Shown in pieces: positions 13,701 to 28,700 of a DNA stretch of 64,000 nucleotides (within the stretch, counting starts at the first letter, position 1; every line of letters begins with the position of its first letter). Below the pieces are notes generated by a model. The model did not search any database. It saw nothing but the letters and a program-made list of their open reading frames with translations, and was not told where the DNA came from. Source of the stretch: Ascidia mentula (Eukaryota > Chordata > Ascidiacea > Phlebobranchia > Ascidiidae); the NCBI GenBank assembly GCA_947561715.1, contig OX387200.1, positions 6,326,501-6,390,500 on the forward strand. The letters are read 5' to 3'. The position numbers and the translations under genes are program-made.

Positions 13701-16700
13701 AAATCATGCCATGTTTTGAGTACACATTTAAAGTAACTACATGCTATTGTAATTAGAAATTAAATTTGTTTTGCATTTTTTTCTGAAATAATAATTGTAT
13801 CACTATTGCCAATGTACTATGGTCTATGTAAAATGTATGCAGGTATATAAGGCCCACAGCACTAAATGATTTCGGACAAAAAACAAACTTGCATATGTTG
13901 TACTTGTATATAAAAAATGTATGTAGTAAGTGTTTAAATGCCATTTGCTAAAAACTTAAATTTCGTTAATTGTCTGTTTCTCCATGTTGCCACTTTCTTT
14001 CAGGTGTTCATTGTCTGAAACCCAATGTCACATTTCTTCTTGATGTATTTGATTATGAGGCAAAAGAATACAGACACGGCCATAAGCTGACATACAACTG
14101 CCCAGAAAAACAGTGGTTTTCACCTCACAACGTCACCAAACAGGTGGTTGAATGTTGGTGGGATGGAACATGGAAACCAAATCTAGCTAACGTCAGATGT
14201 GTTGGTATGTAATGAACTTTACAATATAGTTGTTGTTTTTTTTTGTATTAGTGAAACTTCTAGTTTTTAAAGCCAGATCTAAAAAGTGGGACATTTTTCG
14301 TACTGTAACTGATTTTGCTTTGAAAGGTGCATTTTGGGATATATTCAATGACAACAATTTATTTCAATGAAAATATGCTATCAAAAAGTTAAACTTAAGC
14401 CACAACTTGAAACAATTTTAGTGTCACCAACATCATGAAATTGATTGTATATGCTACACCAATATTGATATTACTTTTAAATTATTGCAAATTTTAGTTT
14501 TGGGAAACCCTGCCAATGTTCAGAAACTTTGACTATAGCCTAGTTTATTTTAGACAACAGTAACACATTGCAAAAATCACATTAGAAAACCTAACTAAGT
14601 TGTTAACCTTGTGATGAATATCTAATAAATTATCACTATTAATATATTGCAACACTTAATAACAATGTTGATATGATTAGACATTTTGTGTGATAACCCA
14701 CCAGCCATGCATAATGCTGTACTGGAAGGAAGTGGAGTTATAGTTGGTTCACAGTGGTTTTATACTTGCATGCCAGGGTACAGGTATGGCAACTATGTAA
14801 TCTTTGTTTTTGTTATAGTGCATGGTAAAATGCTTGTTTTGGAGGCAATTTGGTTAATTTGTTGCTTTGTTGTAAGTTTTGCAAAACAATCACCACCTAC
14901 TTTCTTTTTCTAGTATTTGTGTCATATCTTTTAGTATTTCCATTATTACCTACTGGGTTTATAATTTGTATATACAATGAAGCCAATCATAATGCAGCAA
15001 AATTATAGCAATTGATCTCAACCGAAAGTTAACCACAAAATGTAATATCAAAATGTTATGGCTACATCCGTGATTTAACTCACTAAAATTTGAAAACTGC
15101 ACACAATATACATTACTTCATGCTAGTGTTCTTCATGTCCACATACATTTAATATAGGATATCTGTTGGTGTGACATCACAAAAAATCAAATGTCTTTCC
15201 AACGGCCAGTGGCTTCCAAGACCTATCTACCAGTTCACTTGTAAAGGTGAGTTCATCATCATCTTATCTTTAAAATTAACGAGATTTGTTATCACAGTTA
15301 TATCATGCCCAACTCCACCCATCGTGCCCAATATGATCAATGGTACACTTGTGGGAATTAAGACCGGTCATGTTTCCACTGGTATGTTTCACGAGCATTT
15401 TCTAACAAAAAATAATTTTTGACAACAAATCACACACAACATTGGACACAGTTTGTTAAACATAAAATTTAGGTAGACTATGATGAAAATCATTTGAAGC
15501 TGCAAAATTATGGTAATTCAATAAACAATTAGGCTTGCTGTGCACAAAATTATGCATGGTGCTCGTTGATAACATGGAAGTTTAGGGTCTTTCTAAAACA
15601 AGTTTTCTGAACATGTGCAGTGTTTTACGGAGGCGTGACCTTCACTTACTCCTGCCTTGCTGGCTTTTGGATCAGTGATGGAGCTGAAAAAGTAACTTCC
15701 AAAAACATAACTTGCGACACTGGGACGTGGAAACCTGACCCTTTCAAAACTGTGCACTGCGTCAGTAAGTCACAAGAAGGCTGGCTATTCATTTTTACAC
15801 CAAGAAATTTTTTTTGTGTAATATTTTACCTTGGCACTCATCCTTTACTTCAAGTGAGATAAAATGGTATTTTGTTGAAAATTATGTTGTAGTCCCCAGG
15901 TAAAAGGCTTATGGAACCTAAGCTGTGAAGTGTAAGTTTTCCTTTTACATAAAACCACTAAATCGTGGTCCATGCAGATGCCCTGGTTGGACAACTTGAT
16001 TGCACCTAGATTTTCTTTAACTCCTCCTAAAGTATTGAAATCTGCGTAATCCGAAATTTTCTGTCAGACGGTTGACCGTGAAGTGTATGAAATGTAGTAT
16101 TCCTATTTGACAGTAACTATGAAACATTCCCCACGTATTGCTCTCTAGATGTTCCATCCAAGAACAACTGTATTTACATTGATTCTTGAGTTCCGTTAGG
16201 TTTGCAGGCTTCGTAATGATCTTGATACGAAACCTGTGATCGCCAAGTAAGGACCTTCGCACAGGGGCCAATCATGCCATTGCATGAAACATTACTGCGT
16301 TTTCAAGTTTCGAAAATTATTTGTATGGTGTCGTCTTCCAGCTGTCGTGTGCGACAAAGTAGCGCGAGTCACTGGAGCCAGAAGCGATGGCGTTTGGAAC
16401 GTGTACAGAAGCAGGGTGAATTATACATGCGCCCACGGCCAACATTTCTCTGCACAAAAACGTCGCCGGGTAGAAGTCACGTGCGAAAAGGACGGAAAGT
16501 GGAGGCCAGAACCCAGCTCGTTGTCGTGTACCGGTAGATACCCTGGATTAGTGCGTGGTTGTCAACCCAGTGCACACGTTGTTTGAAAATGGCATAGTTA
16601 ATCCAACCACAAGAACGCAACAAATCATACAACTCAGTTTTGTTGTGAAACTTTATGTTTAAACAGCAATTTTAAACGATTCTATCGTCAAAACCTTTAA

Positions 16701-19700
16701 TGAATTTTACATTTGTTTAAGAGTTGCAAGAAACGTTGGTTACAGACCCGAGATATTAAATTTCACCTTTGGCTACGTTTCTCGCTTAGGATTCAAATAG
16801 CGTTAAAAAAGTGACAGCGCTTGTTACAATAACCGACAACCGACCTCATGTTTACGACACAATTAACCTTCTCTGTGTTCAGACGTAAAATGCACTGACG
16901 TGGATTTACCGAAAGCCCACAAACTTATCGATTCATTTGTAATGGGAGGAAAAGGAGTTTTTAGGTAAAGCTTTCTTTTAAATATAGTTGTATATGCGCA
17001 TTGCTTAGTTGTTATTTCCGGTTAGTTTTATTTTCGAACTATACACACGACTTTAGAAACGTTTACTGTGTAATTTAACTCTGATATCATTACACAAACT
17101 TCTGCAGTGGTTTGTTTGCAGTCGACAAATCTTGCCAGGGTATTACCAGTTCTAGCTTTTCAGTGCCTGCATTTTCAGACTATAAAATGTAAAAAATGAG
17201 TTTTTTGCCAGACGAGATTTTTCATGTAATTTTTAATCGTCAGTAACGAACTGTAAAATGTATAACGATGACTACCTGCGATTTTGTGTACTACAGCTGC
17301 CCGCCCACCATGTGGTTCGAAACCAACCTGACGAGAATCGCTGCGAGATGTAGCGAAGATGGGAGGTGGGTACCAAGAGTGGAGGGGAGGAAATGTCAAG
17401 GTGTGTGAAACTTTTCTTACTTTTTTTCTGAAAGTCACGCACCCATAGTATTCTTTTGTAGTGTTAGTAGTAGGGCTTCCATTTTTCTGTTGAGAAGTTT
17501 TTTTCGTTATGTTTTTTGTTCCTTTTCCGTTTTCTACAGTCCGTTTATCCGTTTAATATTTGCTCATTAATTGGTATCGTAAATATCACAAAAAACCAAA
17601 GTTATCTGACCTTCCCCCATCTTGAAACTTTCGTAGTATTGGCATCGATTCATCTTGTTCCCGTATGTTGGAAATACGTTGGTCCACCGTAAATATTTTT
17701 CAGTTTGAATTTAAATTTGGTTGCCACAAAATTGCCCCTGATATTTCCACGTCTTTTAGAATTTGGAGTCGTGGTTACGGTTTGCGAACACGGGAAACAT
17801 ACTTTTACGAATTTAAAGTAAATAGCGGCATATCCTGCGAGTTAAAGAGCTGTGTACCGTCGCGGGTTATGTTAAACTATACATAGGATGTATTTCTCTC
17901 GCGACTCGCTCGGTCTCTCTCGTCAGGAGTTTTGTAAAGAACAACCACGCTATAATTTGGTGACCCCGACGTGCCTCATCATCGACAACCATCGCACTAA
18001 TTGCAAAAGTTGTTTGCCTACGACATTTGATTCGTCCTTAATTTAGCAAACATATATCTATTATACCTTACAGTCGTGGATTGTGGAAAACCGAATTTGG
18101 AACACGTCCTCCTGCAACATGACAACTTCGAATACAAAACTCAAGTGGAGTTGGCTTGTGTGGCCGGTTACACTCTGACCCCGACAACTTCAACCCCACC
18201 CACCACTATGTGTGATATGAGTGGAGTGTGGTATCCCAGCCCGTCGTTCTTTACATGCAAACGTAAGAGAACGCTTTTGGATCAACATATATATGACCAA
18301 TAGTATGTTTTGAAACTCGATTTTTGCGTATAGTCATACTTGCAATGTGTGTTAATTTTAGCTGACACGTGGGATGGTATGCGGTGCAATTTGTGCGTTT
18401 AAATTTTTTTTTGAAAAAAACTAATTCAGTTTGTGTAACTTCACAAGTATAAACTCTACGGAACTCTATTGTGACTGTATAACCGACATTCGTTTCAAAC
18501 GTATTTTTCTGGCAGCTGTTCAATGTCCACTACCGCGTTACGTTCCCAACGCTGTCATCCATGGGAGTGGACTCTATAACACCACTTTCAAAATAAAGTG
18601 CGAACCCGGATATTTCATTCGACGAGGAACCAGTGAAGTTGAGATCGAATGCCTGCACGACACGACTTGGGGAGAGAACGTGAATGCAGTGCAGTGCTAT
18701 CGTAAGAGCCCGCAACTTTGTGGGTTGTTTTCAGATTATCTTTGCGCGGCCCTTTGACCCAACAAACTTTTTCTTTTGATGAAATTAAACTGTAACCGTA
18801 ACTTTTGGTATTAACCGGGTTCAACTTTTTGCAGCTTTCCAGTGTTCGTCTCCACGACAAATGCTTCACGCCAATCTGGTGATGTCTCGTGATGTTCCCG
18901 CGTACAATTCCCGCATCGATTACAGATGCGCGCGCGGGTATTGGATCGCGGTTAAGAATTATTCCCGACGTGTTGTGTGCAACGACAAAGGAATGTGGGA
19001 GCCGCCGGTCAATTTCCAGTGCGAAGGTGTCTATCCGTTTTGTTTCGGTCTAACTGTAGTCGCCGACGTATTTTTGTGTCTTCTAATGCTTTTTAAATAT
19101 TCAGTGCTTGAAAGTTAGACGTGTTACAGTGTAGTGTTTTTTTTTTTATGTTCATGTTACAAAGATCTCGTAGCAGTGATCAAGTTACGCGAATTTTGCC
19201 GTTATTTTATACTAGCTACGTAGTGTTAGGGCACAACAAACATCGGACAAATCGAAGTATGTTTTTTTTCACTTTTGTTTGTACTGTATACGGATCAGAC
19301 AGCTAGCTCTTCAAAAGCGACTGTTGCAGAATAACTTGATAGAGGATAAAGAATCAAAAAAGAGTCCCCGTTAATTTATGTGCGTTTGGTTTGTTGGTAT
19401 TCAAAAGCACGTGTATTAAAAAACTTCGTCGATTGTGTTCACAGCCATCAAGTGTAAATACCCGTTCAAAAAACAACATTCCTCCATTGATTTGAATGGA
19501 ACACCCAACATCAGTTTGTACGACGTCGACCAAACGTTGAAATTTCAATGTGACGATTACCACTGGTTGACCGTCCAATACGACTTGATGGAATGGGCGT
19601 TCACTGACCAAGCGAGGATACAATTGGTGTGCGCTATTACCGGCTCCTGGCGCCCACATTTGGATTCATTCGAATGCAGATGTAAGTTCTTCGGGCTGTT

Positions 19701-22700
19701 AAAAGTTGTATTTTTTATAAATGGTTGGTAAAAGCAACTATTCTAATGTGTTCCTATTGCTACCGGGCATGCTGCAATTTACATTGCCAGAAGATCAGTT
19801 CTATTGTAAATTTAAACGATTTTCAGTCGATAGTTTTTTTTCAATTTTGGTCAGAAAAGCGGGGTTTAGCTGTCTATAGGACCTATATGAGTAGGAAATT
19901 GGAGAAATCCTGTTTTCAAGGCCATCAGCTGTAATGCATCTAGCGTGTGGAGTGTGGAAAACCGATGCATCTTTTTTTACCAAAATACTGAGTAACCAGG
20001 GGAGCAAATGGCCCTAGGGGGGTGGCTAAACCATTTTTTCGGAGACTAATTTTGATCAATATTTGTAGATATGAGATGGATCTTTCATAAAATCACGAAT
20101 GATTGGACACTCAAACGATTCATTTTTCCACAAATACAGCCTGATTTTTTTGCTCCATTTTCAACATAATTTTCAGCAGCACCCACCAGCAAGTAACTAC
20201 CTAATTGAAATAGCCCAAAACCCTACTAAAACTGCCCCAAACACCCTAAAATTCGCCATGACAACAGCACGCACCTGTGCGCTCATTCAACCATAATTTA
20301 AATTAAATGCATCACTGCTTTGCTTGGTGATGCATGAATTTCCATTGTGACAGGTCTACACGGTGGGCATTTCCCAGCACCAAAACTTATTTTCATAGAA
20401 ATACCAATATGCGTCCTATGAAGATTTTTTAAAATATGCTGTATTTCATGTGGTTGGCAAAATTCCAATCGTTTCAAATTATGTTGTGAAATGCTTGGTG
20501 TGCTACAAACAATTCAATTGTAAGATGGGAGAGTTTTCAGTCATGGCCGGATTTTGCATTGATTTTTTATATCGTAGTTGTGTTATTATGACCTTTCAAC
20601 GTAAAAACGTACGCCATCTAAACTTTCACCAAATAATCCACACTATCGTAGATTCTTTTGTTTGTCTGACGTTTATGGATCCAACCGATTTTGCTGCATT
20701 TTCATCGTGCATACTTAGAATTGTATGAAAAGTTCTAGTGTTTTTAATTTTATTTTTTTGTAACAGCGATTGAGGAAGGTGCTCTGCCCGTCGGTTACGT
20801 GAGGGGTTTGGATGCGGAGGAAGTTAAAGCCGCCTCGTGGTTGCAAAACGAACCAATGCTGAAAGCAAACTTCAGTTCGCACCCCTATCTTACTGCGACG
20901 CCTCTGGGTATACAATAGAACAGCATACAAATTACATTGGTGGTAGTGTATGACACTACTAAAGTGTTAAGAGGCATAGAAGATGAAATTCGTTGTTTTT
21001 TTTCGATTTAAAAACCCTGAGAAAGTCACACGTTGACAAACATACATTTTTTTGAATATACGTTTGAATCTTAATTTTTGAAACATAACGTTGATCTATT
21101 TAGACTTTAAACAAAATAAACAACCAAACATTTAATATTTATATCCCCATGTTTTAACACGATTTCATTAAAACCGTTCGGAGAGTTTATTACAAATTTT
21201 CTGCGCCATCAGCTGCTAAAAGACATTCAACTTAACTTGTTGCATATTTCACTGCGATGTGCTTAAGTAGCCACATAACGTACGTGTTCATAAGGCGATG
21301 CACGATGGATAAACGGAAAATCTCTGCGTACCGCCATTATCCGAGGGGGTTCCCCAGCTCAACCCGGCCACCCAGTTGTTAACGTGTGGGATGGAAACGA
21401 AGAGACGAGTTGGAAACCAAACGTCACGGGAAAGCGGATTTACACTTTCACTCTGTACCTGGCTGATCATTACCAAGTGAACGTGAGTGGGGCACGAAGG
21501 CATTTGTTCATTTCTTGAAAATTTGTGTGTCAATCTGAAACTTTTCAATTTTTTTGGTATCGATACACTTAAAAATGAAAACTATGAAGTAGAAATCCAA
21601 CGATTTGTGTTCTTACGTATTTTGTATTTTCGTCTAAACAAAAACAAAAATGCGGAACAAGAAAATCTCTAAGTTATAATTAAAGTTCGACAGGTCTTCC
21701 TTAATTGCGCCTTTTGTTCGATTCCAAGGATTACCTTATATCACATTAAAAACCCACAAAACAGGCCTTGGAAATCCACTCTGGAACTGGAAAGCAAGAC
21801 CAGGTCGTAGACATGAAAGCGGAATTTTCACCGGAAGGAAAAAACTTCAGAAATTCAATGAGATTCTCGTTTAAAAATGTTCCTGGAAGATCTGCGATCG
21901 AATCTACGTCGGTTGACGAGATAAAGTCGATTCCTGTGGCTCGAGGACAAAAATGGATCGCTGAAATTCCGTCCTTTTTCGCCAAATTTGTTCATGTAAG
22001 TCGTCGCGCACGCTTTTTTGTTTATGTACCGGTATTTAAAGACTTTCAACGCTTTTAAGATCGATGACAATAAGGTTTGATAGGCATGCATGATCAAACA
22101 AAAGTGTATATTATCAAATTTCTTTTTTAACTTCTGTAATGAATATATTCTGTAGAATGACATTTGTACCCACCGTGTTATTTCAACTTATGTTAAACTT
22201 CGTAGGGTCAGTAATAGTCCCTAAACATTTTTCATTCTTCCCGGCGTTTCGCCTCAAGTTCAGCAAGATTTCGTTAATATTTTACCAAGAAAACTGCAAT
22301 TCCACCAAAGTCTGAAACCAATCATTTCACCTTTTCATGAAATATCAACTGTGCTTTTTATCAGATAACTATTCTTTCGACCGGACACCTCGACCGCCCC
22401 CCAGTGGTTTACGATTTTCAGCTTCTGGTGATTCCGGTTCGTTGGGAAATAATTTACTCCCCCGATCATCAAACTCTTCCCATCATCGCAGGTTGCATTG
22501 CTTTCCTCACCTTAATATGGGGTTTCTACGCTTTCGCCAAAGACAGATTGGACAAGCAGACAATCATGGTAAAATGTTTCCAAGCTTTAATATTTTTCGG
22601 GCGTCTTAGTTGTGTGGATTTTTTTTCATGAAAATTCACGAAATCAAAACCTGATCAGCAACACTTTTTTGGCGTGACACAAGTGAAACTCCAAATATTG

Positions 22701-25700
22701 CTTTGGCGTCTCAACGCTTCTATTTTTGTTATTGTAGTAATATTTGAAATTCATTTTTTCATACCACAATGCGAAAATCATATTTACTTCTGTTCTTCGT
22801 TGGTCGGCTACTAATTATCGGGTAAATCTGTCTGCCTGAAAGGTTAACAGTCACTACCGGTTTCATAAAGTATGCGTTTCCACTAATTAGTACCAACCAA
22901 AAAAACTCTTATTATATTATCACTAGCAAAAAACACATAATGTTGACACTTTGTTGTACTGTAAAGTTGCCAAGGATCGTACTGAGAAGAAGCAATTTAG
23001 TTGTTACTGTATTTATTATGTAGTAACATTGTTATAGTTTGGATTGGACAAAGCATTTCGGGACAAGATTTCGTCCGGCGATGATTGCTACATGATAAAG
23101 TTAAAAGGGAGACAGCTTTCCAATATCAGTTACATTGTGTGCAGGTTTGGAACATTTTTGCTTTCAAATAGAGCGAATTATCCAAATTTAGATGTAGCTA
23201 GTGTGAAGATAGTAGGATATTTTGTCAAATATATTTGTAAACGAAAACCTGTAATCTTTAACATTGGGAAAAATTTTGTCATTTATGTTAATTTTTACAA
23301 TCAGTAGCAGAGATCATGTTTCCTGCAAAGAACAGTGATTTATTAAATAGTAAAATATCGCGATTATACGGATGTTATCAAGACAATCAACACTTTTGTT
23401 GTCAAAAAAATCAATTTCTTTTCAGGCTTGTCGGTGATGAAGACAAATCACCAGTGAACATTTTGGCTCTCAATCAGAAAAGTCTCCTCATTAAGTCGGA
23501 TAATCTCGTTCTAATCACTCCTCCCTTGGTTGGAAGAATGAACAGAGTCTACATCGGTTGGGTGGGAAACGAAGAAACCGAAATGACAGAGCCCGTGTGA
23601 GTATTTAAAACGTAACAAATTCGTATTTCAGCAACAGAATCAGATTTGAAAGTATATAAAGTTCACATTATTCTAAAATCAGATTGTCTCATTGATATCG
23701 AATGCTTAAATTATCCAGGGACCTTTTGGTAAAAATCGGACAGTTGAGTCCAACAGATCGTTTATCAGGAAGACTCGATTGGAGTTTAAAAGAGAAAATT
23801 GTAATTGAAAGACACAGGATTAACACATGTTCGATCGGTTTCGACGGTGCGTAAAAAACACAAACAAGGCTAAACTTTCATCGCGTAACATTTTACTTTG
23901 TCTTTCCTAGAGCCAGCGAAAAGCCGAACGTCAATTTTCCACATCGTATTACGTAACGCGGTGTCAAAGTTCTTTTGGAGGGTTTTTACCAATCACATTG
24001 TTTGCGTCACGTTCTACAATGGTAAGTTTCTTTATTGTTGCCCAAACAGTGGCATTTTTTGTTTGATGGCTTAGATCTAATATAATTTTAATATGCTGCA
24101 CATAAGAATAGTTTACTTTATAATCATTTTTCCACCTTACAAATAGTTATTAAGTGATGTTGTATTTAATACAAGTGAAAAGCCTCTTGGGCAGTTTGGG
24201 CTATGTTACAAGAAGTACTTTCGAGTTACTTACAACCTTCATCCCATTAACAATATGTGTTACAGACTTCGTTTCCAGTTTTTTGCGTCTCGAGCAAGTT
24301 GCAATCGCGACGTTCGGCTGCTGCACCGCTGCGTTCATCGCCGCCATTTTATCAAGCCTCGAAACCGTTTTCACCTCATTGACAATATACGGCGTGGCAT
24401 GCTTGTCATCAATCATCACACTACCTATCTTATTCATGGTCTACCACGTCCTCTTGCGCCATCCAATCAAAATTAACGCACCAGACGAGCTGACCGAAAG
24501 ATTTAATTTGATCAAAACAACAAAATCGGGGGATTTGGGTCAAGGTGACGATCTGGGTGTAGCCCTTCGTGTTGGAGCGGACAAACCTGTTGTCGAACGC
24601 GCTGGAATTCAAGGCACAGGGGATAGTGACGTTGCGTTGCTGCCGTCTAAAGAGGTGGGGGCAACATTTTTGTCGGGAAGATTGTTGTTAAACTACATTA
24701 ACCACAAGCGAACTTGGCGTCGCAGATTTTTTCAAATATTAAACTAAAACTTTCCTTTTATACTTTTGCAGTTTCTGAGGTTGTTTTTTTTGGAAAACAA
24801 TTATGTTTCGAAATCCCTTTAAAAAAAATTTTTTCTGGTGTCGGGTGATTTATATGTGACTCTTACATTGATATTTAAAGTCTTCCAAACAATACCGGTG
24901 TGTGCCTTACTTTGAGTACAGGCCTGTCTTTCGGTTAAATTCAAAGCTTGAATAATATATAAGAAAGTCGTTGAAAGTGTTTCACCCATAATCTTCACTC
25001 AATTAATACAGGAAAGCTACTCATACCAACCAACTGAGACCGAAGAAAAAATGAACAACAACCTGTTGAAACTAATAGACGACATAAGGTTGATGGACAA
25101 AGCAGAGCGTCCAACAACGCCCGAAGAACCTGTCACCAAACCGATACCGAGCGTCACTGATACCCAAGACTCTTGTCTCCTGCCTGCGGAATACAGAATG
25201 CGGGGCCCTTTCTCATTCGGTAAGTAATTTGATTGCTTGTTCAAGGGATAATACTAAAAAACGGCTCGTACGCATGAAGTTCGTTTCAGAAATACGTTTG
25301 TATGCCACTCTGTGTCGCCCCGCTGTGTGGTTAGGGTCAGATGTCCTGTCATTAGTCACTAGGACGTTTGTTTCATGTATAAAAATATGCCTTCTATAGT
25401 CTATAGAATACCAATATCGTGCATGGATTTATGATGTACACAGCGGGATTGGGCTATTTGAGTTTTTCTTTTGGAGTAAAACCAATGCATAGTAATATAG
25501 AAACTTGCTTGAAAATGCTGCTAAAACCTTGACAAAAATGCACATGTTCATTTAATTTATTTCTTCCAGTTCATGCAGTTCTTAACGAAATTGGAAGATG
25601 TAAAAGCCCTATTGCCGACCCCAATACACCGAAATAACCTAACCTCGAATGTTTTTTTTTCATGAAAACAGGCATTGATACCCATGATATACGAACCATC

Positions 25701-28700
25701 GACCTCGATGACGCGTACAAACTTCGGTTGTCAAGGTTACCCCGAAGAACGAGATCCTCCCCAGCAATTATGGATTTAGCAGCGCAGGAAATTAAAGGTA
25801 AGTTGCCTTTTTGTTTGTTAATAGTACAACCAACGCGTACCACAACCCCTATTTCCTATTTGCATGACCCTAACAACGGATAGTTTCTGATTTTACATGT
25901 TGTTTATAAGTAATGTTTTATAATATTTGAGCCTATCCTATAGATTGGAGCACTGGGAGACATTAGTATGGGTTTGCCTGCATTTGGTGTACAGTATTAT
26001 GTAATTTAGGAGTGCCAAACCCATTTAGATCCGTGGCTCGTATATAAGGCATTCTATGATTTAAACAACTGTTGCAAAGACTTGCACCATCTTTACATTA
26101 TTTAGTATCGAAAAGTGCATGTAAATATATGTACCGCCTAAAGGAGGTTTCACCCGTCCATAAATTTTCATTATTTCTATTTGCATCACCATGAACCATG
26201 TTCCCCTGTTTTTTAAACAGTCATTGCGTACTTTATTCAACTACATTTTACCATTTCTAGGTACATCGAGTCTTTCCAGTTCCCTTCCCAACCTCAGTGT
26301 ACTGACCGAAGATCTCAGTTGCGCCAGCTTGTGGTCGCGAAATGAAATAATCCGCGCCTGGCACAAAGTTCACACGAGCGTTCGCCAGCCTATATTCGAT
26401 CTTTTCCAATCGCCCGAAAGGTTGGTGATCGTGCTTTGACCCTTGGTTGTCAGCTCCATTATTTAAAGGCTTTTCCAATTTTCAGGCCTGGGTTTTTCTG
26501 GGATGATCCGACATACAGGAGAATTCCATCCGACTTCGATGTTCAAAAACCACGACGACTTTCTCTTCCAGACCTGAAAATTAAACAAACCAAAAGTGTT
26601 CCTGGTGCGGTTTAATAGTTCATAATTTCACGAAATAATTTTGCACAAGAAGTGGCACGACTTTTACGCAATGCCCTAGTTATTCGACAACATCAACATA
26701 CTAATGTGCATTGTAGATACATTATTTCTTTATTTTTACTAAAAAAGCAGTAGTTTTGTACTACAGGATCAGCCTGGCTTTTGATTAGGAATATATATTT
26801 CGCCCCAAGGGCATCTTCAGTTCCTTGCAGTAAACACAATATATGATATTTAAAAAACGTCTGAACAACAACATGGCCAGACTGATCCTGTAGTAAAAGC
26901 TACTGCTTTTTTGGTGTTGTTACGAAAGTTGCAGTGATCGCTAGGCTTTTATCTGCAGTTTTGGGTAGATCCCAATAATTTAATTGTTGAAGTCAGTTTC
27001 TTTATTTTTAATACTGTTTATTGCACGCAATTTGTGAACACATCTTTATACTTACTCTGCTTTTTACTACACTGGGTCGTTATCTCACATCGAGTCTTAA
27101 ACGTTTGTTGTTTTTGCACCGTGCAGCACTGAGTCCGAAACAAGCACCAGAAACTCACACGGAGCCACTGAAAATTGCCAGCGAAGAAACCTTAATCGCA
27201 GTTGAGAAGATATCCGAGGGACAAGTGGGTATTGTTGAATCCACCACGAATACTGCCTTGAGCACATCGTCTGAAGCGGATTTATCGAAGATTCCAAGCT
27301 TTCATGGTCGACTTAGAGTCAGGTGCGTTGTCGAAAAATTGATTTTAAATTATCGGTATTTCAGAATATACATTTATAGCTATATTAAATCGTCCTCAAG
27401 TAGCCCGTTAAGCCCATAGAAAGTGTACAAAAGCTGTGAAAGGATTTAAATCCCGGAATGGTTTAACTTAATAAGTACCATCAACTTTACAGCATGGTTG
27501 AATAATTCATATTTTTGTCAGGCCCCAACAAGACAAGCTTTGTTACACGTATTGTGTTGCTGTTCCAATTAATCTGTTCATCTGGCACAATTTAACCTAT
27601 CTGTCACGCAACATCAAAACATATTCGCTGCAGGCAGTACAGCTACAGGCAGAACAACGATGATGGGGATGCTATCTTGCGACATCGCACGCACAAGAAG
27701 ATTGTGGCATTCTCCGATCAAGCAGCTCGACCAGATTCGCCAGATGTGGGACTGTTTCCATCGGCAGGTCAAAGATTTGGTAAGTGGTGTCGTACGAATA
27801 CCGAGTACTCATTGGATGTAGTCGTTTCCTCTCGGTTAACCTTTAAGTATGTAACTCTGTACTAGGAGGCTTCTTGCTATTTTTGCCTGGCAAAGATGAT
27901 TTGAATTTAATTGAGTATTTGTATTCAGTAAAAACTATAAACACGTACCTAATTATGCTTCATTAGGTCACATTTCTGTATATGCGATGCTTTTCCAAGC
28001 TAAGACATAATAAAAATATTTTATTGTAAAAAAAGATCGCAATGACGCTGATGCCCTATCACTCTTTGTGGGTAGTTTTGGAAGTTTTATTGCATTTCGT
28101 TTTAGTTTGGGACAATCGCAACTCCACGTGGTTTTAACAGCTACTGCTGCGACAAGCACTTTTGTTACACAAGTTATAGTAAATTTGGCGTTATATATTA
28201 AAGGTCCAGTTTCTGAGGCTATACTTCCAGCAACCTTGCAGCCATTTCTAAAACATTCACCTGTACGCCTCTTACTTCCAGCTAAATTTCGCAAGCAGAA
28301 GGAAGCGGTGATGGATAGTATCGCCGAGGAGTCAGTTGAACCATACAATGCTGCCGTACCAGCGGTGCCATCGACAATTGAGATTGCCAATTCTTCAGAT
28401 GTTATCAAGGCAACTTCTGTAGCCGGATTATTGAGGGTAGAAGTTTTTTTTTTGACATAGCTGGATTTAATTCGGTATCTCCGTCACCACATAGAAAAAA
28501 TTCAGGGGGGAATTTGGGTTTCCTATTTTCTGCCCTGATAGCTATTCACTATTACGACTAAAATTATGAATAATTACATTTATCATGACTTCACATAGCA
28601 GCTGCTTTAACTAATACTCCCAATCAGTTATTTGATCAAATTTCATCTACATTATACTTCATGTAAACTAATGTTTAAAGTTGTACAAATAAATCCTTTT

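Larger units (their letters stand above)
5521..19681 (+). other. CCP/Sushi modules 6-29 of the polycystin-like receptor
   Basis: Exon positions by module: 6 (end of 5419-5575, 5633-5739, start of 6132-6287), 7 (rest of 6132-6287, 6462-6556), 8 (6729-6807, 7137-7246), 9 (7654-7857), 10 (8256-8459), 11 (8948-9136), 12 (9499-9696), 13 (10021-10114, 10169-10317), 14 (10541-10747), 15 (11039-11117, 11176-11276), 16 (11340-11528), 17 (11794-11988), 18 (12425-12652), 19 (12769-12954), 20 (13229-13316, 13382-13506), 21 (14004-14204), 22 (14681-14783, 15158-15246), 23 (15298-15381, 15621-15764), 24 (16342-16533), 25 (16883-16964, 17297-17400), 26 (18074-18262), 27 (18516-18701), 28 (18835-19026), 29 (19445-19681). 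Single-exon modules alternate with modules cut by a mid-module intron of phase 2, or phase 1 in module 23. Several modules are divergent: 7 lacks a typical first Pro pair, 25 has a short central part, and 29 has a long insertion before its third Cys. Confidence 0.8.

Noticed and set aside
19682..20766. Possible split of the polycystin-like gene into a CCP gene and a membrane gene
   Set aside because: Exon phases are compatible across the gap, and no polyadenylation signal plus new promoter or signal peptide was seen; a single gene is simpler, though not proven.
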